NCBI RefSeq assembly: GCF_020184175.1
Contig: NC_065530.1
Location: forward strand, 81,569,260 to 81,633,259
From: Aphis gossypii
Taxonomy: Eukaryota > Arthropoda > Insecta > Hemiptera > Aphididae
DNA length: 64,000 nt
Reading direction: 5' to 3'
The notes beneath the pieces were generated by a model. It was not told the origin of the DNA, ran no database searches, and saw only the letters and a program-made list of their open reading frames with translations. Shown here piece by piece: positions 27,201 through 38,515 of this stretch (its first letter is position 1; each line of letters begins with the position of its first letter). The translations under genes were made by a program, and so were the position numbers.

Positions 27201-30200
27201 AAGTTCAGACTTAAAGTAATAAGTATATATTTCAATAAAATACAGCCAACTTTGTTGAAATTCTCACGAATGCGTATAGAATAATTAAAAATGAATAAAA
27301 ATATAGTTGTTCTGGCAAACTTTCAAATAGCGTTGAAAAATGGAGATGTTCGATGAAAATGTGAACCCCACACTAAAAAACAGAACAGTATCTTTTAATG
27401 ATTTTGTTTTACTATTAAATATAGGAATAAACTACTTGAGCAATATACATTGAACGCACAATATGACGTGAATAATACATCACAATATCACACTATCATA
27501 GTATATTATACTATATTATAACAAACGAAAAAGCTATATTTCAAACAAAATTTAAAAATTGTATAAATATACAACTGAACACATCTTGTTCGATTTTTAT
27601 TTTGTTATTTTTGTACCATTTATCTACTATTAACAAAGAGGAAAAAATGTTTGCACTATTATGCCAGCTTCCTTTTTTGTAGGCATGATAAATTTACTCT
27701 ACAATATTTAATATTGTAAAAATTATTTTGAACAATTAACAAACACCTCCGCAAATAATCATTCGGTTGCAATGTAGCATGTAATAGAAAAAGTAGATAT
27801 TAAATGTGTAATAAAATATCAAATACATCACTGTTCATATCACCCTTGCAGCTATGCGTGTCCGTCGAAAATTGAACAAACATTATAGCGACCATAAGAC
27901 TAATAAAGGGAAATCTCGTTTTGGGGAAAGAATTAGCAGCGCGCGTTTGTTTTAAGCCTCTCCGACTGACGGCACATCACGTACTTGACATTAGCTGCAC
28001 AATGCACCTACTAGTTTGCTATCTTGCTATTTTCGATAAAAAAAAAAAAATAAATAATAAAAAAATAATTTTATTATTATTATTATTATAACTGACATTC
28101 TGACAGTGTAATTAAAATTTTAAAGAGAGATTAACTACATTGTGATTTCACTTAAAATTAAAAATATATAAATATACGAAGACAAATATTTCATTGTATT
28201 TGTATATAGATATATAGTATCATCATCCATATTAAATTGAGAGCAAGAGAATATTATTATGAAAAGTTACTATATTACTTTGCGTGAGTTTACATTTATT
28301 ATACCTATTACTAATCATAACAAAAAATATAATCAAATAAAAAAAATAACGTTAAAGAGAAACAAAACTATTAATAAATCATATCAAGGTAGGTTTTTAA
28401 GTCCAACCTACTACAAAACATAATTCAAACTTTAACCATAGGTACTAATGTGACTTATATCTTGTCCAAATCAGCTACACGCTATAAATAAATTTACATT
28501 TCATAATAATTTAACGTATACCGATTCAGCTGTTGTATAATAAGTACAGCGAAAGTTTAATGACTAATTCATAGCATAGTACCTACTTAGAACGTTAGAA
28601 CCTTAGAAAATAATTTTATGGATTATTTTTTAAAGTCTAAATAATTTCTATAATTTTATCACTGTTGTACATATTTAATAAATATTATTAAAATAATATA
28701 AAATTTTATTTAATGTAAATTTTAAATGTTATGGGTAAAATACTTCTCATACATATTTCTATAAGAAATTAACTAAGAAAGAATTAAAATAATTTAAAAA
28801 TATCCAAATTTTTCATTTTTTTTTCTCAACTGTTGTATTTAAATAAACTGCCTCCCTCTCGAATATCTTCGATCATAATACAATAATACAATAAATTTAT
28901 TAATAATTTCATTACTAAGTATATTATCAAATAAAATCTTATGTTGATAATAGTAACCATTTTTATTATATTTCGATATTAGTTACTATTAATAATTAAA
29001 TATAAATATAAAATATTAAGATATAATATTTATCAATAAGTCACCAATTAGGTAATATAAAAATATTGGTTTTATCATGATAAAAAGAAAAAAGAAATAG
29101 CTAGACGTGTAAATCAAATATTCCTAGAAATGGTAACAATTAATATTCATACAACGCTTAATACACCATATTATTAATAATAAAACTATTATATTAAATT
29201 GTATAGTTTGTCAAATGACTAAGAAAATTAGAAATATGTTTTACACATATGTATAGGTACATTTAAATAAAGTCGTTCAAACATAATTTACATGACATGT
29301 ATATAATTAATTGAGTATGAATTTCTCTTAATAGGAAAAATATACATAACAGACGAAACAAAGTAAAAAACAGAAACAATCTTCATTGAATATTTTGGGA
29401 TAAGCAATAATGATATTGATTATAATTCCATGGTAATACTTAGGAAATCAATATAGGTATTAAAAGTAGATGAAACTATTATTTAATACAGCGATAAAAG
29501 TACCTACAGCTTAATAACGATGCATTATAATATTAAATATATCATGCACATATTACAATTTATAATACATAAATTATAAAATATACAATAAAGAACAAAA
29601 AATTTCAAATAACACTTAACAATTCGAGTGTTTACAAAATATACTTGTAGGTGAAGTATTAACAAATGGACACAACGGGAAATTAAAATAAATAATAATA
29701 AATTCTTTAAAAGTTGTTTCATTTCACAACATCTCATAATAATAAATATAAAAATAATAAATTTTATCTTTTGTTATTTAATTAATAACAAGAATAACGT
29801 TGTCTTTCAGTTACTTATCTGTGTTACTTTAGAATAAGAGTTCAAAGGCCGCAATAAATATTATGATTACAAGCTATTTATCTTAGAAAATTTAAAAAAA
29901 AGTAAATATTAAATTATAACACTATTAGATCATTTTTTTAAGCTAAAAAATTAAATTTCTGTTATATTTTTAAGTAAATATAACTCAGTATTTAATAAAA
30001 TGTATAGCATTATAGTTGAAATAGTTAAAACGCTGTTTAAAAATGTACTTCTATACATTTTTTAAATGTAATTATTATCAATATTTAATTAATAAATCTT
30101 TTACTTATACATTATTAATACGTATTTATTAAATATTAAATTGTATAATTTATAAATTATAAATATAAATATTGTAAAAAAGACATTATCCGTATTTTTA

Positions 30201-32553
30201 ATTAAATCATAAAAAGCTTAAACACTATAAAAGTTTTTTTTTATTAAATCTTAGACGAATTGGTACCTATTTCATATAAAATTGTTTTTTTTATTGTTAA
30301 TAATAATTACTATTAATTACGCAAACAATTAAATTTAAATTTATCAGAATAGGTAATACGTACCTATCTAGTACTAGATAAATTAAAATGTTCATTAAAA
30401 AAAAAATTAGACACTCGTTAATGGTACTTCAGCGGTTTTTTTGGTACAAAAATACATATTTAATTTTTTTAATTTTTGAATTATATCGAGGGTATTTCTG
30501 GATAAGTGGAGTTCCACGGAAAACATTAAAAATTCACGACCTAGTTCCTTTTAACACTCCTCGTTTTCATTTTTACCTGTTGTGGTGACTGCTTTATAAA
30601 CTATCTATATATTATTTTTTATCTTTCTCTCTTCAACCGTTTAATAAGTCGGTCAATGTGATTTACCCGGTCCAAGGTCATTTCAGTGTCTAAGTTGCGT
30701 CACAACAAACTACATTATTTAATATATTTATATTATATGTACAGGATGATACATTTGATTATACACTCAATTGTACAAAATGTTTAAATTATTTTTAAAT
30801 AATAAGTCACATAACATTTTATATCAATATTTTGTTCCAATATGAATTTAAACTAGTAGAGATAGTAAATAGTTTATGTAATTTTGAATATTTATAAATA
30901 AAATGTAAAGAACAATATTCTGCTCTAGACATAAAAGTACGCATGAAGAGCTTCTTTATAAAAATTAAAACTTTTTACAATATATGTGAAAAAAAGTTAG
31001 TTAAATATTTAAAATACATTTTTCCACATTAAAAAAAGTATTAAACATATAATAGGTACCTTCTTACAAAATATTTGTGTTTGTATCTAATTGATATATT
31101 ACATGTTAAATGGATCATCCTATACACTGTAGATTTGCTTCATTTATGTTTAACACGAATGTACATACTAAATACGACTAAACATGTATGCTGGTATGGT
31201 TACCAGTCATATCTTGTCTATGGGATAATTCATCATGTGGATTATCGTATGTCCCCTTAACCACCCTAGTATGTGTAAAGGCTTAAACACGCGATAATCC
31301 ACAAACATGTTCTACGTGTAGGCAATACTGTACTCTTCCACTGATTGAGAACGAAATGCTAATTAGGTTTTAAGTACATCTTCTACTCATGATATTAGAT
31401 TTGAAAACATACAACTTATCTTATTACCTTTAGTTAATATAAAAGAAGCTAAACATTTTTTGAGGCCAATTTTAATAAAGTTTTACATTTTAACAATAAT
31501 GTCAAGGGTTATTTTACATACTACTAATCGGTTAATATAATATTAAAGATTTATTCAAAATATAGTCTCTATTTATAATTTTAAAATGTTCTGAATAATT
31601 CTAAAATCTATAAAAATAATCGTATTAAATAAATTTGAAAAAATATGTGATTGTTTTATCGTAGATATTGAAAAATTATAAAAACATTGTACTATAGATT
31701 AATGCATAAAATTCAATAAAAGAATATCTATTTTTTATAATCTATATCAAACGTTTAAAATATTTTTTTATTTTTATCATAATGATTAATGTCTACACAT
31801 ATTTCTATCGTCACTCAAAATCTAATAAATATCACTTTTAGAACAATCAACATTTAAATTATTCTTTAATAGTAAGTATACCCAATATCTCGTATTTATA
31901 TTTTATTTTGAATATTGATTAAGTTTAAAATTTATTTTTTTCAGTAACGATGAAGCCTAAATATTTGTAAAATACATTATGTTTATAGAATTGCATATAA
32001 AAATTACAAATTTGCAACTTAAACTGCACGTTGTTCTAAGTAAAATTATTATTTTTATTATTTTTTATCTATATTAGTAATAATTTCTGCCATTATAAAT
32101 TAATTTATGAATAAATACAAATTTTCAACTTAAAACAATAGTATTGTTTAAGTTATTTTATCTTCTTAACTATAAAATACCTACTCATATAAATTACTTT
32201 AATAGTACTCACGTTTTACTATATATTAACTGCACATTAAATATCTGTAATAGTTTGCATTTAGATTTTTGAAATTGTTTGTATAATTATGTTTAATATA
32301 TGTATTATGCATATAATATCTATAAAATTAATAGTAATAAATACCTGTTTGATCGTGTAAAAGACGGTCCAATGTAACAGTATTATTTTTTTCAATCGCG
32401 TTATGACGATATTTGAAAACGTCTTTGCTACTAGATGCGCAACCCATGTGCACCCCTTCGCACTTTCATTTACCAGCCATTACTTTGATCACCATTAGGA
32501 TGGCATGCTTAACTAATCTTCAAAATTCTCCACTCCACTAACGACAGACAGAG
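15091..32553 (-). CDS. Pde8: PDE8-like cAMP phosphodiesterase, N-terminal part (five coding exons)
   Basis: Gene-level entry. Coding segments in transcription order are 32447-32345, 24746-24682, 20213-20088, 17178-17098 and 15293-15091. Junction phases are 1, 0, 0, 0, and the last exon ends with two bases of an open codon. The joined product is about 192 residues and has no stop. It starts MGCASSS, a Gly2/Cys3 acylation-type N-terminus like that of PDE8 (MGCAPS...). A polar Ser-rich linker follows. The last exon encodes a receiver-like fold with beta strand ILLVTSKDD, strand VAFVDCRF (the Asp sits where the receiver acceptor would be) and DAHQIAR, matching the layout of the PDE8 REC domain ahead of its PAS domain. 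PDE8 hydrolyses cAMP with high affinity. The PAS and HD phosphodiesterase domains are not in the window and should lie to the left. Assignment rests on recalled family architecture. The exon structure itself is read directly from splice sites and phase. Confidence 0.72.
15780..16020 (+). pseudogene. Relict LINE reverse-transcriptase C-terminus
   Basis: The plus strand reads TEQGNYKCMLHKWSMTDSLL followed by FECE in one frame, a C...C...H...C-like knuckle before the 'LFECE' motif seen near the end of R1/Jockey-type LINE polymerases. After several stops, a basic Lys/Arg/Glu stretch (LKRKKN) follows as in those proteins. It is badly decayed. It lies in intron 5, antisense to the PDE8-like gene. 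Confidence 0.4.
16919..16936. repeat. 18-bp perfect palindrome
   Basis: AACGTTAAG followed by its inverse CTTAACGTT, after a poly-A run, in intron 5 just upstream (in gene direction 170 bases downstream) of exon 5. Possibly a binding site or chance. Confidence 0.7.
17098..17178 (-). CDS. Pde8: PDE8-like exon 5
   Basis: An 81-nt exon of 27 codons in phase 0/0 with a T-run acceptor (TATTTTTTTAG|ACACCT) and donor TTAAAAAAG|GTATGAC. It encodes TPDNFNNFMFGCSKYIQDLR and then SNTSLKK. It immediately precedes the receiver-like exon, so it forms the last part of the linker. Both flanking exons can be joined without a frame change, and like exon 4 it is cassette-compatible. Confidence 0.8.
17179..20087 (-). 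other. Intron 4 of the PDE8-like gene
   Basis: A+T-rich, with short chance frames at 19122-19307 and 19330-19512. No repeat or regulatory element can be supported. Confidence 0.65.
20088..20213 (-). CDS. Pde8: PDE8-like exon 4 (Ser-rich linker)
   Basis: Acceptor AATGTTATAG|CTACTA at 20213 and donor GCGCAA|GTAAAT at 20088 bound exactly 42 codons in phase 0/0. The product starts LLNILPEMWDNCCRRSGSTS and ends SPINRSDSPLAQ. The segment RRSGSTSDLSRD contains basic residues followed by Ser, a pattern typical of phosphorylation sites in PDE linkers (inference). A 103-codon open frame on the opposite strand (20032-20343) overlaps it and looks codon-like in its middle. That frame is best explained as an antisense shadow of this exon. 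Because phase is 0/0, the exon could be skipped without breaking the frame. Confidence 0.78.
20517..21036. mobile_element. MITE with CAGTGGCGTCATT termini
   Basis: The left end CAGTGGCGTCATTAC and right end AATGATGCCACTG form imperfect terminal inverted repeats about 520 bp apart. Target duplications are not clean. Flanking TTTAATTC and TTTAGTTC near the ends are possible remnants. Same terminal family as the element at 46479. Intron 3 of the PDE8-like gene. Confidence 0.5.
21612..21652. repeat. Long A+T near-palindrome
   Basis: About 41 bases of TATATAATATAATTTAAAT-type sequence followed by a near-inverse arm. Could form a cruciform. Intron 3. Confidence 0.5.
24510..24529. repeat. Poly-A run of 20
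   Basis: An uninterrupted A20. It could be the tail of a retroposed sequence, but no source is recognisable on its 5' side. Confidence 0.9.
24682..24746 (-). CDS. Pde8: PDE8-like exon 3
   Basis: A 65-nt exon behind a long T-rich acceptor tract (TTTATTTTATTTTAG|CC) with a strong donor AGTAGA|GTAAGTG. It enters in phase 1, completing a GCC codon with exon 2, and leaves in phase 0. The product reads ANTESWNAEHTVRNNGIV and then NRSR. It is polar and probably belongs to the disordered linker between the acylated tail and the receiver domain. Short length and good splice sites on both sides make chance unlikely, and phase agrees with both neighbours. Confidence 0.78.
26757..26795 (-). CDS. Candidate alternative first coding exon for the PDE8-like gene
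   Basis: A minus-strand ATG at 26795 opens 13 codons, MIHKGTNLCVMAS, that end in phase 0 at a strong donor GCCTCA|GTAAGTT. Exons 4 and 5 both begin in phase 0, so a transcript starting near here could splice into them and replace the MGCASSS tail. The exon cannot be inserted between exons 2 and 3 because no available acceptor gives a length divisible by three. No clear promoter lies immediately upstream. The closest GC-rich patch is at 27840-28020. It may also be a chance donor. Confidence 0.22.
27840..28020 (-). promoter_or_regulatory. GC-elevated intronic patch with initiator motif
   Basis: The patch contains GCGCGCG and CGTCGAAAA-type words in otherwise A+T-rich DNA. The minus strand has GCCGTCAGTCGGAG with the initiator A at 27967. 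The plus strand carries a 33-codon frame beginning MRVRRKLNKHYSDHK, which I treat as chance. The site lies 1.2 kb upstream (in gene direction) of the candidate alternative exon at 26757-26795 and could be its promoter or an enhancer. Confidence 0.28.
31236..31303. repeat. 12-bp perfect inverted repeat in a GC-elevated patch
   Basis: TGTGGATTATCG at 31236-31247 and CGATAATCCACA at 31292-31303, with a 44-base spacer rich in CCCC and CCACCC. Intron 2 of the PDE8-like gene. May be a relict element or a structured RNA. Confidence 0.6.
32345..32553 (-). CDS. Pde8: PDE8-like exon 2: 5' leader plus start codon
   Basis: The acceptor TTTATTTATAG|CTCTGTC opens the exon at 32553, and the donor AAACAG|GTATTT closes it at 32345 (phase 1). 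The start codon is ATG at 32447, followed by 34 codons beginning MGCASSSKDVFKYRHN. This start is preferred because the Gly2-Cys3-Ser context fits an acylated N-terminus and because the frame continues through four further exons. The base at -3 is C, so the start context is only moderate, with G at +4. The 106-nt leader contains three upstream ORFs (32495-32506, 32466-32495, 32431-32469). The last overlaps the main start. Confidence 0.75.
32431..32506 (-). promoter_or_regulatory. Cluster of three upstream ORFs in the PDE8-like leader
   Basis: Minus-strand uORFs: MPS-stop (32506-32495), MVIKVMAGK-stop (32495-32466) and MKVRRGAHGLRI-stop (32469-32431). The first two overlap as TAATG. The third overlaps the main ATG at 32447 in another frame. 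A fourth could begin in exon 1 (ATG at 51123) and end in this exon before the others. Such an arrangement usually lowers or conditions translation of the main frame. The effect here is an inference. Confidence 0.5.
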
Positions 32554-35500
32554 CTATAAATAAAATTATTATGATAAAGTATAATTCAAACTAATAGTAA
32601 TTTAATTAATATATTTAATAAAACTATAAGGATCTTTAATTCTATAGATATAGTAAATAAAGTAGTAGAAATTAAATATTTTAGTAAAATAGTAATCATT
32701 TTTTGTTTTTGGTAACTATAGTTGTTATTTTAATTTTAAAATCAAGTGCTATTGTTTATCAAAAAATATCTATAGTTCATTTTTTATTATTATTAAAAAT
32801 AAGAGCTTAAAAAAGGTTAGATACTAAAGTAAGTAATTCTAATTTAAGATTTTTAATTGATAATAGTTGAAATCTAGATATGTTTTATAGACCATAGTTG
32901 TATAAAAGTGTAAGTACAAAAAAAACAATTCATAACATTATTATTAAGCTTAGTTTATTGATATGGGTTTCTTTCTTATGGAGAATTATATGGAAATTAA
33001 TAAACAAGATTATTAGCCAAAGAAGCTACCTCATTTCGTTGTTTAATAAAAATAAACTTAACTACAATACCTGAGACACTTATTATCAAAAGAAAAACAA
33101 TGTAATATTGCAATTGGAGTAACATGCCTACCTATTTCAAAAAAATTCAAAAATGTATAATTCAGTATAAAAAATTATAAATTCTATCCTAATATTAAAA
33201 AATAAAAAATAAAAAATAATAATAATTAGAACATTGGTGAAAATAAGAAAAACCCATCTAATTTACTCATATATATTGTCAATAAAGAATTTTTACCTAA
33301 ATGTTTTGAATATTTTCATTTAGATGCACAATCAATTCTCAAATGTAAATAAAATATTACAAACACATAATAACCAACTGATATAAATATACTGAAGTAC
33401 GTAACTTCATCAACAATCAATTTTCAGTACAACCCGCACTTAATTAAAAAAATACCCAAGCATTAATTTTTCACAAAATAAATTTGAACGAAAATTGTTT
33501 TTAGATTCAAGATGTTAATTATAATTATATTAAATTATAAACATTAAACATTTAGCATATAAATATATAAAAAAGATCGTATTGACTAAATTATCTATTT
33601 GTAATAGGTATACAATTATAAACATATAGTATTTATATTTAAATTATATCTATGATTCTACTAATAAAAGAAGTTTTCAATAGAATGCATATCATTTTAT
33701 TTGAAAAATAATAAATCAAGATAAAACAAAAATCTGAAATCATAAAAAATATAATGTTACATAATATATTATATTAAATTGTAAATTATTATTGTATAAA
33801 AAAAAATGTCAAATTATGTAAAGAAATGCATACATATTTTTAAAAAATGCTTGAAAATGGCTACAGTAGGTATAGTCATAATAGTGTGGGTATAAATATT
33901 TATTTTTTAACATGACAATCAAAAGACGAATGATAGCAAGGACTTCCGATTAGGCACAATAACAATTTATCTTGACTTCATAAAATCGGCAAATACTATT
34001 GTGAAAAGACATGTTGTAACACAACAGCTATAACTTTTCCATGACTCCGTGTAGGTAGGTACGCCGTACACATAAACAAGTAATATAATCCTACTCGTAT
34101 AAATACTATTTTAAAACCAATATATTAAAGACCATGACCTATAGTTAGGTTATTACCTCTTTTCTAGTATAATTACTAGTTAACATTATGCTTTGATCAA
34201 AAGTGATAATAATATCTAGAAACAAATTAAATACTTTGAATGTAGGTAGTAAATAAAAATGTTTTAAATAATATAAATAATAAAAATGCTACTATTCAAA
34301 TTTTTACTAAAAAATAAACAGTCATAAACAAATTTAATTAATCAATTTTTATATTTCATTTTGATTTTAAATTCAAAAATTAGCTGAAATACAAATTTGA
34401 TCCAAGACATTGCAATTCTAAATATGAACTATTTTGCATACCTATTTTTGATGACAGTAAAAATATAATATACATATTATAATAATCTATATATAATATG
34501 TATATAAATTTTTAATTAATATTTGAGGGAAAATTACTGATTTGTCATTTTATAAATTTAATATGATATTTGTATTTTGTACCTATATAATATTTAGTGC
34601 AACAACTTTTTCATTACAGGTATTTCCTCATTTGCGCATATAATTTATTTTAAATGTACATATATTTTATTGATAAATACCCTTCAAAGCATAGTATTTT
34701 GAATTTATTTTATTAAGATTATTTTGCATGTTTAGAAATGTTAACCTATTTTTAAGCGCGTACATTTTTGGTTGTTTAGTGTATTAAATCATATTACTTC
34801 CACCAACTCAATTGATATAGATACAGGAAATAATTTAATACGTTTTAATTAAGTTTAATCCTTAGGAACCTTTTCAGTAGAAATTTACTTAGTTCACTCG
34901 CTGGTTTTCCTACAAGATTGAGGTTTCTCGGTGTATTTTTGTAAATTTTTTATAAAACTATTTCCTAAAATTTCTCTTAAAACATCTGTGTCTAATTTAA
35001 CTTTAGAGAGGATACATCAAACTTTTGGAACACTTTTTAGCCAAAATAGTAGTTATACAGATTTTCTTGAAATCTAAAATTAATATAACTTGACTAATTA
35101 ATACAATTCTGTTTAACATAGTTAGTTACAGGTACAATATAAGCGTGTATATTTAACATTCAAATGAATGAATATAAAATTAGAATGTAGTAAATTATAC
35201 AAAACACAACAATATTTATTGTTGGTTCAATCAACTAATGTACACACATACAAAATGTATTTATACAACAATAAACAGGCATGTTTTCATTTCATCATTT
35301 ATGTTTAACATATGTTAAGTATTAAGTATAATAAGTAGTTGAATAATGAGGTTATTATAAATACTTTTATTTTTGGAATTCATAATTTTGTCTTGTTTTG
35401 ATATAAATGAAATAAAGCAATAACTACTCGTATATTCATTAAAAATAAACTTTCAAGACTGTAACAATTTAAAGGTAACGAAGTGCTAAAATATTGGAAC

Positions 35501-36939
35501 ACTACACAAACAGTGAGGTATTTTAACTTCTGACATCGAATTCAAACATAATATTCATAATATATTATATTACATTAGGAACCCTGCATATATGTGTTTC
35601 ACGACTTTGACGTGTAGATTTATTTATTAGGTTCTTCATTTATGTTATCACAGTTAATCTAACAAAGGTGTACACATACCTATAATATATAACTATTAAA
35701 GTTAGATCCATTGATATAAACATTACTAGTAAAACACGAATATTATTATCATATAAAGGGAAGTATTTTAAATTTAAACATGAGCTGAATACATTATTAA
35801 ATATGTACGTGATATAACGTGCACAAGTATTTCATAACGACAGTTATTATTAACAATGATGATAGTCACCTTATTACGATGAATATATTATTATATAGGT
35901 ATATATTTTGCGATTTAGTGTATCTATATAAAATATAACGTAAACAGAAAAGATCGAGATTGAACAGAAATGCAATAATTAATATTTATCACTTTACAAT
36001 ATTTATGCTTGAATGTATTTATTTGAAATATTAAAAACGTCATACTATGTAATATTTATTATCTATTATAAAATGTTTAATTTTCAAAAGAAACAATTTT
36101 TGTTAATTAAAAATTTAGTAACAAGTATAAAAAAATAACAATTGAATTATATTTTTTAGCATATTTTAGTTATTGAAGTATCATGGTTATGGTGTTACAA
36201 CGTTTTTAGGAATATTATTCTTTATTTCTAATGAAATAAAGCTAAATAAAATAGCTAATTAATTAATCAATGAATGAAAACGCTGAATATCTAATGTCAT
36301 CAGTAATACTCAATAGATATTATTTGTGATTATTAGTGTAGTTGGCACTCGATAGTCACTATAATAAGTATTTATTTCTAATTTGCAATCATTATTCGAC
36401 AATAGAAAAGCTGTAGTCATGCAATGTATTTAAAAACAACTGTTGCCAAAAATGTATTAGATATAACATGTATAATCATAATTTATAGATATGAAGTTCA
36501 AAAAGATTAACCTTAATAATATTTATATGAGCGTAATTAACTATTAAAAATAGATAAAAGTTAGAAAAAATATTATACAGAACCATTTAAACTAAATAAT
36601 ACACATGTAACTAATATGTTTACTTTTGAAACGAACTTTATAAGCTTCACTTTGTTGCATACAATTTAAAAGTATACAAAGTTAAATTTTCACAAAATTA
36701 ATTAAAATTATGAAAATATTATTTTGTAGGTAAAAATATACAAAATGTTTAAATATGACACCTAAGTTTGAAATTAATGTAATATAAGGTTTCTTATAGA
36801 AATCTTAGAACCTATAACATTTCAAATTCAAATTTTTACGAAATATTATTAATTTCATGGTTATTTTGTTGTAATACCAAAAAAAAATGTACTTAAAGAA
36901 ACTTGAAACTTTGTATTCATTGTACTCAAAAGATAATTC

Positions 36940-38515
36940 TAAACAGAAATGATTTGTTAACCTAGGGGTTAAATTGGTTGGTGAAATGAGTGATTTATGT
37001 TTTAATGGTCCTGTATACCCAAAAAAATAAATCATGTACAAATTTAAACAACTGATATACGTTTCAAATTTCTACGGCTACTAATAATTTTTAATTATAA
37101 AAAAAAATCTAAAATTATTAGATAGTCAACCATTATTTTACGAGTGAATTTTGGGTTTCGTAAAAAAATGTATACTAAAAATAATTTTTTTTTTAATTGG
37201 TCAACGTTCAAATTCTTTTATAATTATTTTAACCAAACTAATAAAAAATCTTGTATTAAATTTTCAACTCTTTGCTACTTATACAAAATATTTTTATACA
37301 TTTTAACTACAAAATTATTTGAAAATATTGAAGATTTTGACGAATTTTTGTTAATATTTGAACTTCAAACGCTAATAAATTGTGAAAATTTTGTCTATGT
37401 ATTCTTATGATTTTTGAATATCATAAGACGAACTTATGAGGAACTTTGTATTCAATTTTCAAGTATTTTATGACTTAGCCAAAACAATGTTATAGATATT
37501 TATAAAAAAAAAAAACTAAACAAATATGAATACTTCAAATTCCTATCTACTTATAAATATAGCCTTAAAATAAGCGAAATATTTTAAAAAGAAGATTTAG
37601 TAAAGAAAATACCAATCTAAATAACTAGTGAAATTTTCAAGCATCTGCGAATCATACTTTTTAAACAATAACAAATATTGAAAATCGTTTCAAGATAAAT
37701 CGTTATTTTTACGAGATTTCGTAAAAATTTAAAATTCAAACGCTCATACATTTTTTCATATAATGACGCTTTGAGTTTTCTCTATAGCTATTTAAAGAAA
37801 ACTTATGGAAATCTTAGTGTTAAATTTTTTGACCATGTATATAATTACAAAAAATTGTATGAATTTTCAGCTAAGTACAAAATTACTTATAAATGTTGAC
37901 AATTTTGACATATTTCATAAAAATTTAATTTTAAACGTTTATAAAAATAAAATTGAGACAAACGATTTTCAATTTTTTTGAACTGCAATAAAAACAACTT
38001 AAAAAAAACCTTGTATTAAATTATCAAATTTTTTTATCAATATTTAAAAAAAAAATACTTAGAGAAATCGAAAATTTCAGTACCTATGTATTTATAACGT
38101 TTTTATAAATATTTGGTGAACACTTCAAGTATTTACAGTGATTAATTTTTGAGTTACAATAGAAACTCAATTTTGTCTAAAACTGGTTTTGAGGAAAATT
38201 TCCTGTTTTCAATTACTTTTTATTTTTATTTTATTCCTTTTTTTTTGAAAACTGATGGAAAATTCTTAGTTTTGACCTCTATCATGCATTCATGCACCAA
38301 GGATATTCACTTTGCCATCAAAAACCACCTCTGAAGTTTGAAATTAAAGCATTATTTCGACAAGTTATGCTGTCCCAAAAACAAAAAAAACATCATTGTA
38401 AAATCAATACATTCATTCATCACTTTTTTCAGAATCTAAAATATTACGATTTATTTTTAGCACAAATCTACTTACATTATAGTCAACGGTATGTCAGTAT
38501 TGACTTATGAGTTGA
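36940..38515 (+). repeat. Dispersed repeat family, copy B
   Basis: The left part is an inverted match to 8400-9200. Shared words include ATTAAATTTTCAACTCTTTG, AATATTTGAACTTCAAA and CTTTGTATTCAATTTT. The right part contains CTGTCCCAAAAACAAAAAAA and ACATTCATTCATCACTTTTT, words I associate with abundant aphid repeats. Short open frames at 37144-37410, 38149-38334 and 38292-38510 fall inside the repeat and are not annotated as genes. Intron 1 of the PDE8-like gene. Confidence 0.65.

Larger units (their letters stand above)
24747..32344 (-). other. Intron 2 of the PDE8-like gene
   Basis: Contains the candidate alternative exon at 26757-26795, the GC patch 27840-28020 and the inverted repeat at 31236-31303. 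Open frames at 26847-27122, 29525-29737, 30388-30588 and 31075-31260 have no coding support. Confidence 0.6.

Noticed and set aside
37144..38510. Three open frames within copy B
   Set aside because: They fall inside a dispersed repeat whose other copy has no matching frame.
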